A stretch of DNA of 64,000 nt from the NCBI RefSeq assembly GCF_002295065.1, contig NZ_NSGG01000018.1, positions 1 to 64,000 on the forward strand. The letters run 5' to 3'. A model generated the notes under the pieces. The model saw only the letters and a list, made by a program, of their open reading frames with translations, ran no database searches and had not been told where the DNA came from. Below, in pieces: positions 49,283 through 56,911 of this stretch (within the stretch, counting starts at the first letter, position 1; each line of letters opens with the position of its first letter). Position numbers and translations under genes: made by a program. This DNA comes from Mesorhizobium sp. WSM3859. GTDB lineage: Bacteria; Pseudomonadota; Alphaproteobacteria; Rhizobiales; Rhizobiaceae.

Positions 49283-50100
49283 GCGAAGCCGGCGATATGG
49301 GCCTGGTCGTGGTGGGCGCCGCGGGCCGCATGGGCCAGACCCTGATCCGCGCCATACACACGATGCCCGGCGCGCGCGTCGCCGCCGCGATCGAGCGGCC
49401 GGACTCCCCGCATCTCGGCAAGGATGCCGGCGAGCTCGCCGGCATCGGCATCATCAACGTGCCGATCGTCGACGATCCGCTGCCGGCCTTCGCCAAGGCC
49501 GACGGCGTGCTCGATTTCACCGCGCCGGGCGCAAGCGTCGAATTCGCCGGCTATGCCGCGCAGGCGCGCATCGTCCATGTCATCGGCACCACCGGCTGCT
49601 CGGCCGACGATAATGCGAAGATCGCCGCCGCCGCGCGGCATGCGACGATCGTCAAATCCGGCAATATGAGCCTCGGCGTCAACCTTCTGGCGGTGCTGGT
49701 CGAGCAGGCCGCTAAGGCGCTCGACCCGGAGGATTTCGACATCGAGATCCTGGAAATGCACCACCGCCACAAGGTCGACGCGCCGTCCGGCACGGCGCTG
49801 CTGCTCGGCGAGGCGGCGGCCAACGGGCGCGGCATCGATCTTTCCGGCAACAGCGTGCGGGTGCGCGACGGACATACCGGCGTGCGCAAGGCGGGCTCGA
49901 TCGGCTTCGCCACGCTGCGCGGCGGCTCCGTGGTCGGCGACCACAGCGTGATCCTTGCCGGCACCGGCGAGCGCATCACGCTGTCCCACCATGCCGAGGA
50001 CCGGGCGATCTTCGCCCGCGGCGCGGTGAAAGCGGCGCTTTGGGCGCGCGGCAAGAAGCCCGGACTCTATTCCATGCGGGACGTGCTCGGACTTTCCTGA
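49279..50100 (+). CDS. dapB: 4-hydroxy-tetrahydrodipicolinate reductase
   Basis: Lysine and diaminopimelate biosynthesis: reduces 4-hydroxy-tetrahydrodipicolinate with NAD(P)H. 273 aa. Rossmann motif LVVVGAAGRMGQTLIRAIHT near the N-terminus; the family signature EMHHRHKVDAPSGTALLLGE (about residues 155-174) carries catalytic His and Lys. Start overlaps the end of the ABC exporter gene; gpmA follows after 74 bp. Confidence 0.95.
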   Translation: MSEAGDMGLVVVGAAGRMGQTLIRAIHTMPGARVAAAIERPDSPHLGKDAGELAGIGIINVPIVDDPLPAFAKADGVLDFTAPGASVEFAGYAAQARIVHVIGTTGCSADDNAKIAAAARHATIVKSGNMSLGVNLLAVLVEQAAKALDPEDFDIEILEMHHRHKVDAPSGTALLLGEAAANGRGIDLSGNSVRVRDGHTGVRKAGSIGFATLRGGSVVGDHSVILAGTGERITLSHHAEDRAIFARGAVKAALWARGKKPGLYSMRDVLGLS

Positions 50101-50127
50101 CACAAGCCTGAAGCATTTCCTTCTTAC

Positions 50128-50153
50128 GCAGTTCCGGAAACCGTTGGAATTGC
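50128..50153. repeat. Shortened rhizobial hairpin (GCAGTTCC...GGAATTGC)
   Basis: Arms GCAGTTCC and GGAATTGC (one mismatch) separated by GGAAACCGTT, a short relative of the element at 27367-27409, just before the gpmA ribosome-binding site. Confidence 0.5.
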
Positions 50154-50174
50154 TCAAACCACAGAGGAGCAAAC

Positions 50175-50795
50175 ATGTCGGGAACTCTCGTGCTCGTGCG
50201 CCACGGCCAGAGCGAATGGAACCTGAAGAACCTGTTCACCGGCTGGCGCGATGTCGACCTGACCGACCAGGGCAATGCGGAAGCGCTTGCCGCCGGCGAA
50301 AAGCTCAAGGCGCGCGGCCTGAAATTCGATGTCGCCTACACGTCGGCCCTGAAGCGGGCGCAGAAGACCTGCCAGCACATTCTCGACGTGGTCGGCCAGA
50401 GCGATCTCAAGACCATCCGCGACCAGGCGCTCAACGAGCGCGACTATGGCGATCTCTCCGGCCTCAACAAGGACGACGCGCGCAAGAAATGGGGCGAGGA
50501 GCAGGTGCATATCTGGCGCCGTTCCTACGACATCGCGCCGCCCGGCGGCGAAAGCTTGAAGGATACCGGGGCGCGCGTGTGGCCCTATTACCTGCACGAG
50601 GTGCAGCCGCATGTGCTGCGCGGCGAGACGGTGCTGGTGGCGGCGCACGGGAATTCGCTGCGCGCGCTGATCATGGCGCTGGACGGCAAGTCGGGCGAGG
50701 AGATCGTCAAGCTCGAGCTCGGCACCGGCGTGCCGGTGATCTACAAGCTCAACGCCGATTCCACCGTGGCGAAGAAGGACGTGCTGGAGGGGTGA
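50175..50795 (+). CDS. gpmA: 2,3-bisphosphoglycerate-dependent phosphoglycerate mutase
   Basis: Glycolysis/gluconeogenesis: interconverts 3- and 2-phosphoglycerate. 206 aa. The phosphohistidine motif LVRHGQSEWN is at residues 7-16, LNERDYGDLSGLNKDDA near residue 85 and the second His in AAHGNSLRALIMALDG. An AGAGGAGC ribosome-binding site precedes the ATG. About 40 residues shorter than the E. coli enzyme, the usual length in alphaproteobacteria. Confidence 0.94.
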   Translation: MSGTLVLVRHGQSEWNLKNLFTGWRDVDLTDQGNAEALAAGEKLKARGLKFDVAYTSALKRAQKTCQHILDVVGQSDLKTIRDQALNERDYGDLSGLNKDDARKKWGEEQVHIWRRSYDIAPPGGESLKDTGARVWPYYLHEVQPHVLRGETVLVAAHGNSLRALIMALDGKSGEEIVKLELGTGVPVIYKLNADSTVAKKDVLEG

Positions 50796-51130
50796 GGAGC
50801 AGCTTCCTTCTCCCCGTCACTATACGGGGAGAAGGTGCCGGCAGGCGGATGAGGGGCAGCGCCAGCTTCGGGGACTAACTTGTCCAGGCTCGAAGCGAAC
50901 CCGGAACCCCATCTGACCAGCGTCGGCGCCGCCCCTCACCTGCCTGCCGGCATCCTCTCCCCGTATAGTGACGGGGAGAGGGAGGCTCTCGCCACCGATT
51001 TCGCCAATCGCCAGCGTTGCAGGAAGAGCGCCGACGCGGCGGCCCGGCAGGGCAATGAGGGGCAGCGCCAACGCTGGTGAAAAAAGCGCGTTGACACACA
51101 TCGTTTGCCCGCTTACATGAGCGCCCACCA
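50796..51130. repeat. Intergenic region filled with three family A-type units
   Basis: Unit at 50807-50863 (CTCCCCGTCACTATACGGGG, GTGCCGGCAGGCGGATGAGG), inverted unit at 50920-50983 (CCCCTCACCTGCCTGCCGGC, CTCCCCGTATAGTGACGGGG), then the spacer motif GATTTCGCCAATCGCC and GCGTTGCAGG, and a partial third unit at 51041-51079. No gene seen. The tRNA promoter should lie within the last 50 bp. Confidence 0.8.
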
Positions 51131-51215
51131 GCCCAGATGGCGGAATTGGTAGACGCGCACGGTTCAGGTCCGTGTTCCGCAAGGAGTGGAGGTTCGAGTC
51201 CTCTTCTGGGCACCA
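51131..51215 (+). tRNA. tRNA-Leu (anticodon CAG)
   Basis: 85 bases including an encoded CCA. Acceptor arms GCCCAGA and TCTGGGC pair over 7 bp. The anticodon arm CACGG-TTCAGGT-CCGTG gives anticodon CAG at 51165-51167, reading CUG. A long variable arm (GTTCCGCAAGGAGT region) and GGTTCGAGTCC T arm fit a class II leucine tRNA. Confidence 0.95.
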
Positions 51216-51217
51216 TC

Positions 51218-51270
51218 CTTCGCTCTTCGAGCTTCGGATGGCAGGCCATCCGGTAGTTCCAAGAGCGAAG
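51218..51270. repeat. Nested inverted repeats just downstream of tRNA-Leu
   Basis: Outer 10-base arms CTTCGCTCTT and AAGAGCGAAG are perfectly complementary. Inside, CGGATGG and CCATCCG form a second stem around CAGG. No U-run follows, so it is not a standard intrinsic terminator. Confidence 0.7.
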
Positions 51271-51357
51271 AGTATCCGCAACGCCAATCGAGAAGGTTGC
51301 GGTTCAATCCTCCCTTCCCGAAGGCCACGCGGCCGTGTCGCTGCCTTCCGACGGCAC

Positions 51358-51385
51358 AAAAAGGAGAGGCCGCCCGAAGGCGGCC
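51358..51385 (-). terminator. Rho-independent terminator of the Flp pilin gene
   Basis: On the minus strand GGCCGCC-TTCG-GGCGGCC forms a 7-bp stem with a UUCG tetraloop, followed by TCTCCTTTTT. It lies 33 bp past the pilin stop. Confidence 0.6.
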
Positions 51386-51417
51386 CCCGAAGCCGTGCCG
51401 TAACACGTGGACAGAAG

Positions 51418-51609
51418 TTATGTCGGACATCCAGAAGCTTTGGGGTCCTTGACGCAGTCTGCGACCAGCTTGAACTTGGCGTTCAACGCCCCGCCGAGCG
51501 AGCTGGCGCCGAGCATGATTGCCAACGCGATCAGCGCCGCGATCAGGCCGTACTCGATCGCCGTGGCGCCGGATTCGTCATTCTTGAACCGCGTAATCAG
51601 TTTGAGCAT
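51418..51609 (-). CDS. Flp-family type IVb pilin (orphan)
   Basis: 63-aa pilin subunit. The prepilin processing site and helix read DESGATAIEYGLIAALIALA (GxxxIEYG), standard for Flp pilins of tight-adherence systems. C-terminal CVKDPKASGCPT has two Cys that could form a disulfide. No tad/cpa assembly genes are in the window, so it must use a secretion system encoded elsewhere or be a spare pilin. The upstream region is AT-rich. Confidence 0.93.
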   Translation of the reverse strand: MLKLITRFKNDESGATAIEYGLIAALIALAIMLGASSLGGALNAKFKLVADCVKDPKASGCPT

Positions 51610-51975
51610 TGTACGATTTCCTCGTTGCCCGTTGGTGACCCGCGAAAACTATACAGAAACGATTTTGAAGACCTTAATCCAAACGGTTAAGATTCTGTTA
51701 CTACGGCTATATCCATAATATTCTTTGTCGACTCGTTGGGTAATAACAGGACATCGTTATAAAGCGATCTCTAATATATGATTTTGGCTATATCAGAGCT
51801 GGATACATTCATGTGCAAAATGAGACGGTTGACTGATGCTCGCGATTTGCCACGCGCCCGACTCCCGTCTATACCGCTCGATAGAAGCATTTTTATCATC
51901 TGCATTGATTTCGATGCCAACAAAACCTGATTTCATTATAATGACAATGTCATTACAAGATACTACTCTTGCACA
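51610..51975. other. AT-rich intergenic region, no gene seen
   Basis: About 365 bp, markedly AT-rich compared with the window, between the divergent Flp pilin and DUF1778 genes. It must hold both promoters; a TATAAT is at 51937-51942 within the palindromic antitoxin site. No coding frame stands out. Confidence 0.55.
51939..51955. promoter_or_regulatory. 17-bp palindrome, probable toxin-antitoxin operator
   Basis: TAATGACAATGTCATTA is a perfect palindrome around a central A, 20 bp upstream of the antitoxin ATG, and overlaps a TATAAT (51937-51942). DUF1778 antitoxins are ribbon-helix-helix proteins that repress their own operon, so this is the likely site. Confidence 0.65.
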
Positions 51976-52266
51976 ATGAAGCACGAATCGCCGGACGCTT
52001 CGAAGAGAAGCACGCTGAACATGCGCATCAGGCCCGAAGAGCGCGGCCTGATCGACGAGGCCGCGCGGACGCTCGGCATGACCCGAACGGATTTCATCCT
52101 CGACGCCGCCCGGCGTATGGCTGAGGACACGCTGCTCGAGCGCACGCTTATCAAGGCTTCGCCGGACGCTTATGCCGAGTTCCTTGTCCGGCTCGATGCG
52201 CCGGCCAAGTCGAACGAGCGACTGTCCAAACTGATGAACGCGCCGCTGCCTTGGGAAACCAAGTGA
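51976..52266 (+). CDS. DUF1778 (TacA-like) antitoxin
   Basis: 96-aa ribbon-helix-helix antitoxin. The RHH part is STLNMRIRPEERGLIDEAAR and LGMTRTDFILDAARRMAED; the C-terminal tail (FLVRLDAPAKSNERLSKLMN) is the toxin-neutralising segment typical of TacA. The toxin gene follows with overlapping stop and start, and a palindrome lies upstream, as expected for an autorepressed pair. Confidence 0.92.
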   Translation: MKHESPDASKRSTLNMRIRPEERGLIDEAARTLGMTRTDFILDAARRMAEDTLLERTLIKASPDAYAEFLVRLDAPAKSNERLSKLMNAPLPWETK

Positions 52267-52757
52267 CGCTACAGGCGCCGGTACCGCTGGATCGTGGCCA
52301 CGATCTTTCGTCTTTTTCATCCGGTGTTGCGGCGGCGGATGACTGGGTCAAACGCCGGGCGCTCGCCAACCAGGACAGTGGCGCGACGCGCACCTTCGTG
52401 GCCTGCGAGGACGACAAGGTTGTCGCCTATTACGCGCTCGCTTCGGGCGGCGTCATTGCCAGTCATGTGCCGGGCCGGTCCCGGCGCACCATGCCCGATC
52501 CGATTCCGGTGGCAATTCTTGCCCGCCTCGCAATAGACACGTCCTGTCGGCGGCAGGGAATCGGCAGGGTGCTCGTCCAGGATGCAGCACGCAGAGTGAT
52601 GAATGCCGCAGGCTCGCTCGGCATCCGCGGCATCCTGGTCCACGCCGTCTCCGATGAAGCGCGAAGCTATTACACGGCGCTTGGATTCGACCCGTCGCCC
52701 CTCGATCCCATGACGCTGGTGATCTCTCTCACCGATCTGCGTGAGGCGATCAGGTAG
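52263..52757 (+). CDS. GNAT-fold toxin (TacT-like acetyltransferase)
   Basis: 164-aa acetyltransferase. TacT-type toxins acetylate the amino acid on charged tRNA and stop translation. The acetyl-CoA loop is in RRQGIGRVLVQDAARR, preceded by ILARLAIDTSC; conserved Tyr is in DEARSYYTALGF. Start is taken as GTG at 52263, which overlaps the antitoxin TGA (GTGA); an ATG at 52251 is also possible. The gene looks intact. Confidence 0.9.
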   Translation: MTLQAPVPLDRGHDLSSFSSGVAAADDWVKRRALANQDSGATRTFVACEDDKVVAYYALASGGVIASHVPGRSRRTMPDPIPVAILARLAIDTSCRRQGIGRVLVQDAARRVMNAAGSLGIRGILVHAVSDEARSYYTALGFDPSPLDPMTLVISLTDLREAIR

Positions 52758-52855
52758 GGCCATTCGACCGACGAAGCGACCCCGGCACCTCCCCTTCCGG
52801 CCAGCCCTCCAACAAACCGCTTCAAACCCGGCGGCCATAACGCTACGGTCGCGCC

Positions 52856-54523
52856 ATGGCCCCTTCCGTCAGTCCGACCATCGCCGCCCGCCGCGACCAG
52901 ATGTTCCCGATCCTCGGCGAGGCAGACATCGAGCGCATGCGCCGTTTCGGCGAGGCACGCGCCTATGCCGCCGGCGAGCATATCGTGACGGCCGGCACGG
53001 TTTCGCCAGGCGTGATCCTCATCCTGTCGGGCAAGGTCGACATCACCCAGGCCGGCGGGCTCGGCCAGCCTGAGCCGATCGTCACCCATGGCGCCGGCAA
53101 TTTCATCGGCGAGCTGGCGCAGCTATCGAACCGGCCGTCGCTGGTCAATGCCGAGGCGGTCGAGCCGGTCGAGGCCATCGTCATCCCCTCGCCGCGGCTG
53201 CGCGACCTGATGGTGCAGGAGGCAAATCTCGGCGAACGCGTCATGCGGGCGCTGATCCTGCGCCGCGTGGGGCTGCTCGAAAGCGGCGCGAGCGGGCCGG
53301 TCGTCATCGGCCCGCCGGGCAATGGCGACGTGCTGCGACTGCAGGGTTTTCTGCGGCGCAGCGGGCTGCCACACCGGGCGCTCGATTCCGACACCGACCC
53401 TTGCGCGAAAACGCTGATCGAGCGGTTCCATATCGATCCGCACCATCTGCCGATCGTGCTCTGCCCGAACGGCAAGCTGATGCACAATCCGGGCGAGAAC
53501 GAGCTTGCCCGCTGCGTCGGCCTGCTGCGGCCGATCGATGCCGACAAGGTCTATGACGTGGCGATCGTCGGCGCCGGACCGGCGGGGCTGGCGGCCGCTG
53601 TCTATGCCGCCTCGGAAGGGCTGTCGACCATCGTGCTCGACTGCCGCGCCTTCGGCGGGCAGGCGGGCGCCTCGGCCCGCATCGAAAACTATCTCGGCTT
53701 CCCGACCGGGATCACCGGCATGGCGCTGATGGCGCGCGCTTACAATCAGGCGCAGAAATTCGGCGTCGAGATGGTCATACCCGACGAGGCGAAGCTGCTC
53801 GACGATGACGGCGACGGCGCACGCTACAGGCTTGCCATCGGCGATGGCGAGAGCGTGCGTTCACGCGCGGTGGTGATCGCCAGCGGCGCGCGCTACCGCC
53901 GCCTCGACATCGCCAACCTGGCGCAGTTCGAGGGCACGTCGGTGCATTACTGGGCCTCGCCGATCGAAGCGAGGCTTTGCCAGAGCCAGGAGGTGGCGCT
54001 GGTCGGCGCAGGCAATTCGGCCGGACAGGCGGCCGTCTATCTGGCGAGCCAGGTGCGCAAGGTGACGCTCCTGGCGCGCCGCGGCCTCGACGCCACCATG
54101 TCGCGCTATCTGGTCGAGCGCATCGCCGCGCAGCCCAATATCGAGGTGCTGACCGGGACCGAGGTTGCGGCGCTGGCGGGCCATGACGGCAATCTCGAGC
54201 GGCTGCGCTGGCGCAACCGGATAAGCGGCGAGGAGACGGAGCGCGCCATCCAGCACCTCTTCCTGTTCATCGGCGCCGATCCGAACACCGACTGGCTGGC
54301 GAACTGCAACGTGGCGCTGGACGCCAAAGGCTTCGTGCGCACCGGGCCGGACACGACGCCGGGGCACGGGCTGATGGAGACGAGCCGCAGCGGCGTCTTC
54401 GCCATCGGCGACGTGCGCTGCGGCTCGACCAAGCGGGTCGCGGCCGCCGTCGGCGAAGGCGCGCAGGTGGTCGCGGCTCTGCATGCTTATCTGGCGCGGA
54501 ACGGCGGCGCCGCCAACGAATAA
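52856..54523 (+). CDS. cNMP-binding / thioredoxin-like / thioredoxin-reductase-like fusion protein
   Basis: 555-aa three-part protein. Residues 15-140 form a cyclic-nucleotide-binding domain (GVILILSGKVDITQ, GNFIGELAQLSNRPS). Residues 146-225 resemble a glutaredoxin/thioredoxin fold without a CxxC (GPPGNGDVLRLQGFL). Residues 233-555 are thioredoxin-reductase-like: FAD motif GAGPAGLAAA (239-248), NADPH motif GAGNSAGQAA (384-393) and FAIGDVRCGSTKRV. The place of the reductase CATC is taken by YWASP (365-369), so it cannot shuttle electrons in the usual way. A UBP-type zinc finger gene follows 28 bp later. Role unknown. Confidence 0.88.
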   Translation: MAPSVSPTIAARRDQMFPILGEADIERMRRFGEARAYAAGEHIVTAGTVSPGVILILSGKVDITQAGGLGQPEPIVTHGAGNFIGELAQLSNRPSLVNAEAVEPVEAIVIPSPRLRDLMVQEANLGERVMRALILRRVGLLESGASGPVVIGPPGNGDVLRLQGFLRRSGLPHRALDSDTDPCAKTLIERFHIDPHHLPIVLCPNGKLMHNPGENELARCVGLLRPIDADKVYDVAIVGAGPAGLAAAVYAASEGLSTIVLDCRAFGGQAGASARIENYLGFPTGITGMALMARAYNQAQKFGVEMVIPDEAKLLDDDGDGARYRLAIGDGESVRSRAVVIASGARYRRLDIANLAQFEGTSVHYWASPIEARLCQSQEVALVGAGNSAGQAAVYLASQVRKVTLLARRGLDATMSRYLVERIAAQPNIEVLTGTEVAALAGHDGNLERLRWRNRISGEETERAIQHLFLFIGADPNTDWLANCNVALDAKGFVRTGPDTTPGHGLMETSRSGVFAIGDVRCGSTKRVAAAVGEGAQVVAALHAYLARNGGAANE

Positions 54524-54551
54524 ATCAGCCCGAACCGGCCAGGAGACCGTG

Positions 54552-54857
54552 ATGGACGAATGCAGGCACACCAGGGACATCAAACAGGTCACGCCGAGCG
54601 CGCTTGGCTGCGAGGAATGCCTGAAGAGCGGTTCCTGGTGGGTGCATCTGCGGCTCTGCCGCACCTGCGGCCATGTCGGCTGCTGCGACGACTCGCCCAA
54701 CCGCCACGCGACAAAGCATTTCCATGCCACGCAGCATCCGATCATCGAAGGCTACGACCCGCCGGAAGGCTGGGCCTGGTGCTTCCTCGACGAGGTCTTT
54801 GTCGACCTTGAGGGCGATACGACGCCGCAGAAGGGGCCGATCCCGAAGTTTGTTTGA
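54552..54857 (+). CDS. UBP-type zinc finger protein
   Basis: 101-aa single-domain ZnF-UBP protein, the fold that in eukaryotes binds the free C-terminus of ubiquitin. Likely zinc ligands are Cys4/His6, Cys20/Cys23, Cys36/Cys39, Cys44 or 45, His52, His56 and His62 (CEECLKSGSWWVHLRLCRTC, then HATKHFHATQHP). AGGAGA lies upstream. It follows the reductase-like fusion by 28 bp and is almost surely co-transcribed. No ubiquitin-like gene is in the window; the bacterial partner is unknown. Confidence 0.9.
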   Translation: MDECRHTRDIKQVTPSALGCEECLKSGSWWVHLRLCRTCGHVGCCDDSPNRHATKHFHATQHPIIEGYDPPEGWAWCFLDEVFVDLEGDTTPQKGPIPKFV

Positions 54858-54882
54858 ATACAGCCGTCCGGGCGGCGCTTCT

Positions 54883-55065
54883 TCAGCGCACCGAGCTCGT
54901 GACGGTCGGATCGATCACGTCGGGCACGGATTTGCGCTCATTGCCGGCGAAGATGCCGATGAGCAGCAGGCTGAGCACGACCGGCACAAACAGGATGGCG
55001 ATGCGGGCCTGCACATAAAAGATCGCACGCCATTCATTTCGCTTTTCAGGGCTGTCCTTCATCAT
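54883..55065 (-). CDS. Small single-span membrane protein
   Basis: 60-aa protein (MMKDSPEKRNEWRAIFYVQA, then IAILFVPVVLSLLLIGIFAG) with one membrane helix and a polar C-terminus. Start at 55065 or 55062; the longer frame to 55119 lacks a spaced ribosome-binding site. No family recognised. Convergent with the zinc finger gene. Confidence 0.6.
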   Translation of the reverse strand: MMKDSPEKRNEWRAIFYVQARIAILFVPVVLSLLLIGIFAGNERKSVPDVIDPTVTSSVR

Positions 55066-55296
55066 GCTCGCTCTGTGGTGCCTCCCGGAGAGGGGACATA
55101 GAGACGAAGCGTTAAACATCTCCTTCCGATTCGGTTAACGGGCGGATTTGGCGGGCCAGCGAATCGCACGTGCCGAGTGTCTCGATGGAGGTGGTCCCAA
55201 TCAAAGTCGATGCCGCGTTGAAGCGGCTCGACGACCATAGTGCGGTTCGACGGTTTGTTTTAACATTCCCGGGTCGAGTCGTGCGGAGGTGGGACC

Positions 55297-55995
55297 ATGC
55301 GCGAACTGATGATTGCAGCGGGTACGCTGGTGGCATTGTGGAGCTCGGTCGTTTCCAGCGACGCTCAGGATGCCTCTCCGACATGGACAGGATGCTACGC
55401 CGGGGGTCATGTCGGAGGCCTTTGGGTCGATGAGGGTTGGGTCAATCGAACGCCGGGCGGAGCGCATCCCAATGCATACCTCGGGGGCCACGAAAGCTCG
55501 GGCGGGCTCGGCGGCCTCCAGGCAGGCTGCGACTATCAGTTTACCGGTGGTTTTGTCATCGGCGTCCAGGGGGATTATTCGTGGGCGAATGCCGACGGCA
55601 GTCATCCGAGCGCGAAGGAAACGGGCGTCTTCTATCACAGCAAGGCCAACTCGGTGGCGACCGTCACTGGCCGCGTGGGCTATGGGTGGGATCGCTTCCT
55701 CGGCTACGTCAAGGGCGGTGGCGCCTGGCAGGGCGACGACAATTGGGCGACCACGCTGATACATGGTCCCGCCTATACTTCGCACGACACGCGGGCGGGG
55801 TGGACGGTGGGCGTCGGCGGCGAATATGCCCTGACGGACCATCTTTCGGCTTACGTCGAATACAATCACTACGATTTCGGCACGAGCAGGATAAGTTTCA
55901 CGCCGCAGGTGGCGGGGCTGCCTCCGGCGTTTGTCGACATCAAGGAGACCACGAACAGCGTGCGCGTGGGGTTCAACTTTCGCTTCAACCCTTAG
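55297..55995 (+). CDS. Outer-membrane beta-barrel protein (Omp25/RopB-like)
   Basis: 232-aa outer-membrane protein. Signal peptide: residues 1-23 (LMIAAGTLVALWSSVVSS). The mature protein begins with the family phrase PTWTGCYAGGHVGGLW, shows alternating barrel strands (FVIGVQGDYSWANADG, VATVTGRVGYGWDRFLGYVK), and ends with NSVRVGFNFRFNP, whose terminal aromatic helps BAM insertion. Similar proteins are abundant surface proteins of rhizobia and Brucella. Role otherwise unknown. Confidence 0.9.
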   Translation: MRELMIAAGTLVALWSSVVSSDAQDASPTWTGCYAGGHVGGLWVDEGWVNRTPGGAHPNAYLGGHESSGGLGGLQAGCDYQFTGGFVIGVQGDYSWANADGSHPSAKETGVFYHSKANSVATVTGRVGYGWDRFLGYVKGGGAWQGDDNWATTLIHGPAYTSHDTRAGWTVGVGGEYALTDHLSAYVEYNHYDFGTSRISFTPQVAGLPPAFVDIKETTNSVRVGFNFRFNP

Positions 55996-56051
55996 CGGCA
56001 GCAACCCGCTTCGGGGCGGAACTGCTGGATGAGATCGGTGAGGAGCACCGC

Positions 56052-56855
56052 TCACACGGCTTTCAAGGCAAACAGCCGGCCTCCGGCCGGCACGACGTCG
56101 TCGATGCCGGCGAGGCGCAGGCAGTGCCAGGCCATGGCGTGGTTGGAGGAGGTGACGGGAATGCCGATGCGCCGCTCCAGATCGGCGACCGCTTCGGCGA
56201 CGCGCAGGCTGGTGCAGGAGATGAAGATCGCGTCGACGCCGGGCACCTCAGCCATGCGCTCGGCCGCGGCCTCGATGGAAGCCAGCGAGATGCGGGCCGC
56301 CTCGCGGTCGTCGCGGCGGTCGAAGGTGGCAACAGCCACGATATCCAAGCCCCGGCCGGTGAAATAGCCCACCAGGCCCCGGTTGATCTCGGGCGCGTAG
56401 GGGGTCAGCAGGCCTATACCCTTCGCGCCCAGCGCCTTGAAGGCGGCCAGAGCGCCGGTGACCGGCGTGGTGCAGGCGACGCCCGGCCGCGCCTTCCTGA
56501 TCTCGGCGAAGACGGCCTCCTCGCCGAGCGTCATGGTCGCCGAGGTGCAGCCGAAGCCGACGACGTCGAGCGGGATGCTGGGCAGGATGAGGTCGACGGT
56601 GGGCGCGATGCGCGGGCCGATGGCGCGCAAAGTCTCCGGCGTGATGTCGTTGTCGTTGAACAGGCGCGCCTCGTAGAAGGCGACGCCCGGAATGCGCACC
56701 AGCGCGCGGAACTCGTGCTCCAGCGTCTGGTCGGTGGCGAGGATCGCCAGGCCGATCGCCGCGCGCGAGGCGAGGCCGCCATCGATCTCCGATGGCAGCA
56801 CGCCCAGATCGACCGGTCCTGATGACTGAGGGCGGGTAGCGGCGCTGACGGACAT
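56052..56855 (-). CDS. Asp/Glu racemase superfamily protein (maleate isomerase/EutA-like)
   Basis: 267-aa enzyme with the two-Cys layout of the family: Cys103 in GFGCTSATM and Cys214 in IFISCTSLRVAEAV. It is closest in pattern to maleate cis-trans isomerases, arylmalonate decarboxylases and the ectoine-catabolism protein EutA; no ectoine genes are adjacent. A D-amino-acid dehydrogenase gene lies just upstream on the same strand, so a role in amino-acid breakdown is plausible. Confidence 0.78.
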   Translation of the reverse strand: MSVSAATRPQSSGPVDLGVLPSEIDGGLASRAAIGLAILATDQTLEHEFRALVRIPGVAFYEARLFNDNDITPETLRAIGPRIAPTVDLILPSIPLDVVGFGCTSATMTLGEEAVFAEIRKARPGVACTTPVTGALAAFKALGAKGIGLLTPYAPEINRGLVGYFTGRGLDIVAVATFDRRDDREAARISLASIEAAAERMAEVPGVDAIFISCTSLRVAEAVADLERRIGIPVTSSNHAMAWHCLRLAGIDDVVPAGGRLFALKAV

Positions 56856-56911
56856 GGCATTCCCTTTCTCGATCGGAGCGAGGACGGGCCTCGCTCAGCA
56901 GGATCCTGCGT

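Noticed and set aside
51131..51976. Integration site of a genomic island at tRNA-Leu
   Set aside because: No integrase and no duplicated tRNA 3' end were found within the window, although the next few kilobases are accessory in character.
52856..54523. Ordinary thioredoxin reductase
   Set aside because: The FAD and NADPH motifs fit, but the redox CxxC is absent and there is an N-terminal cNMP domain.
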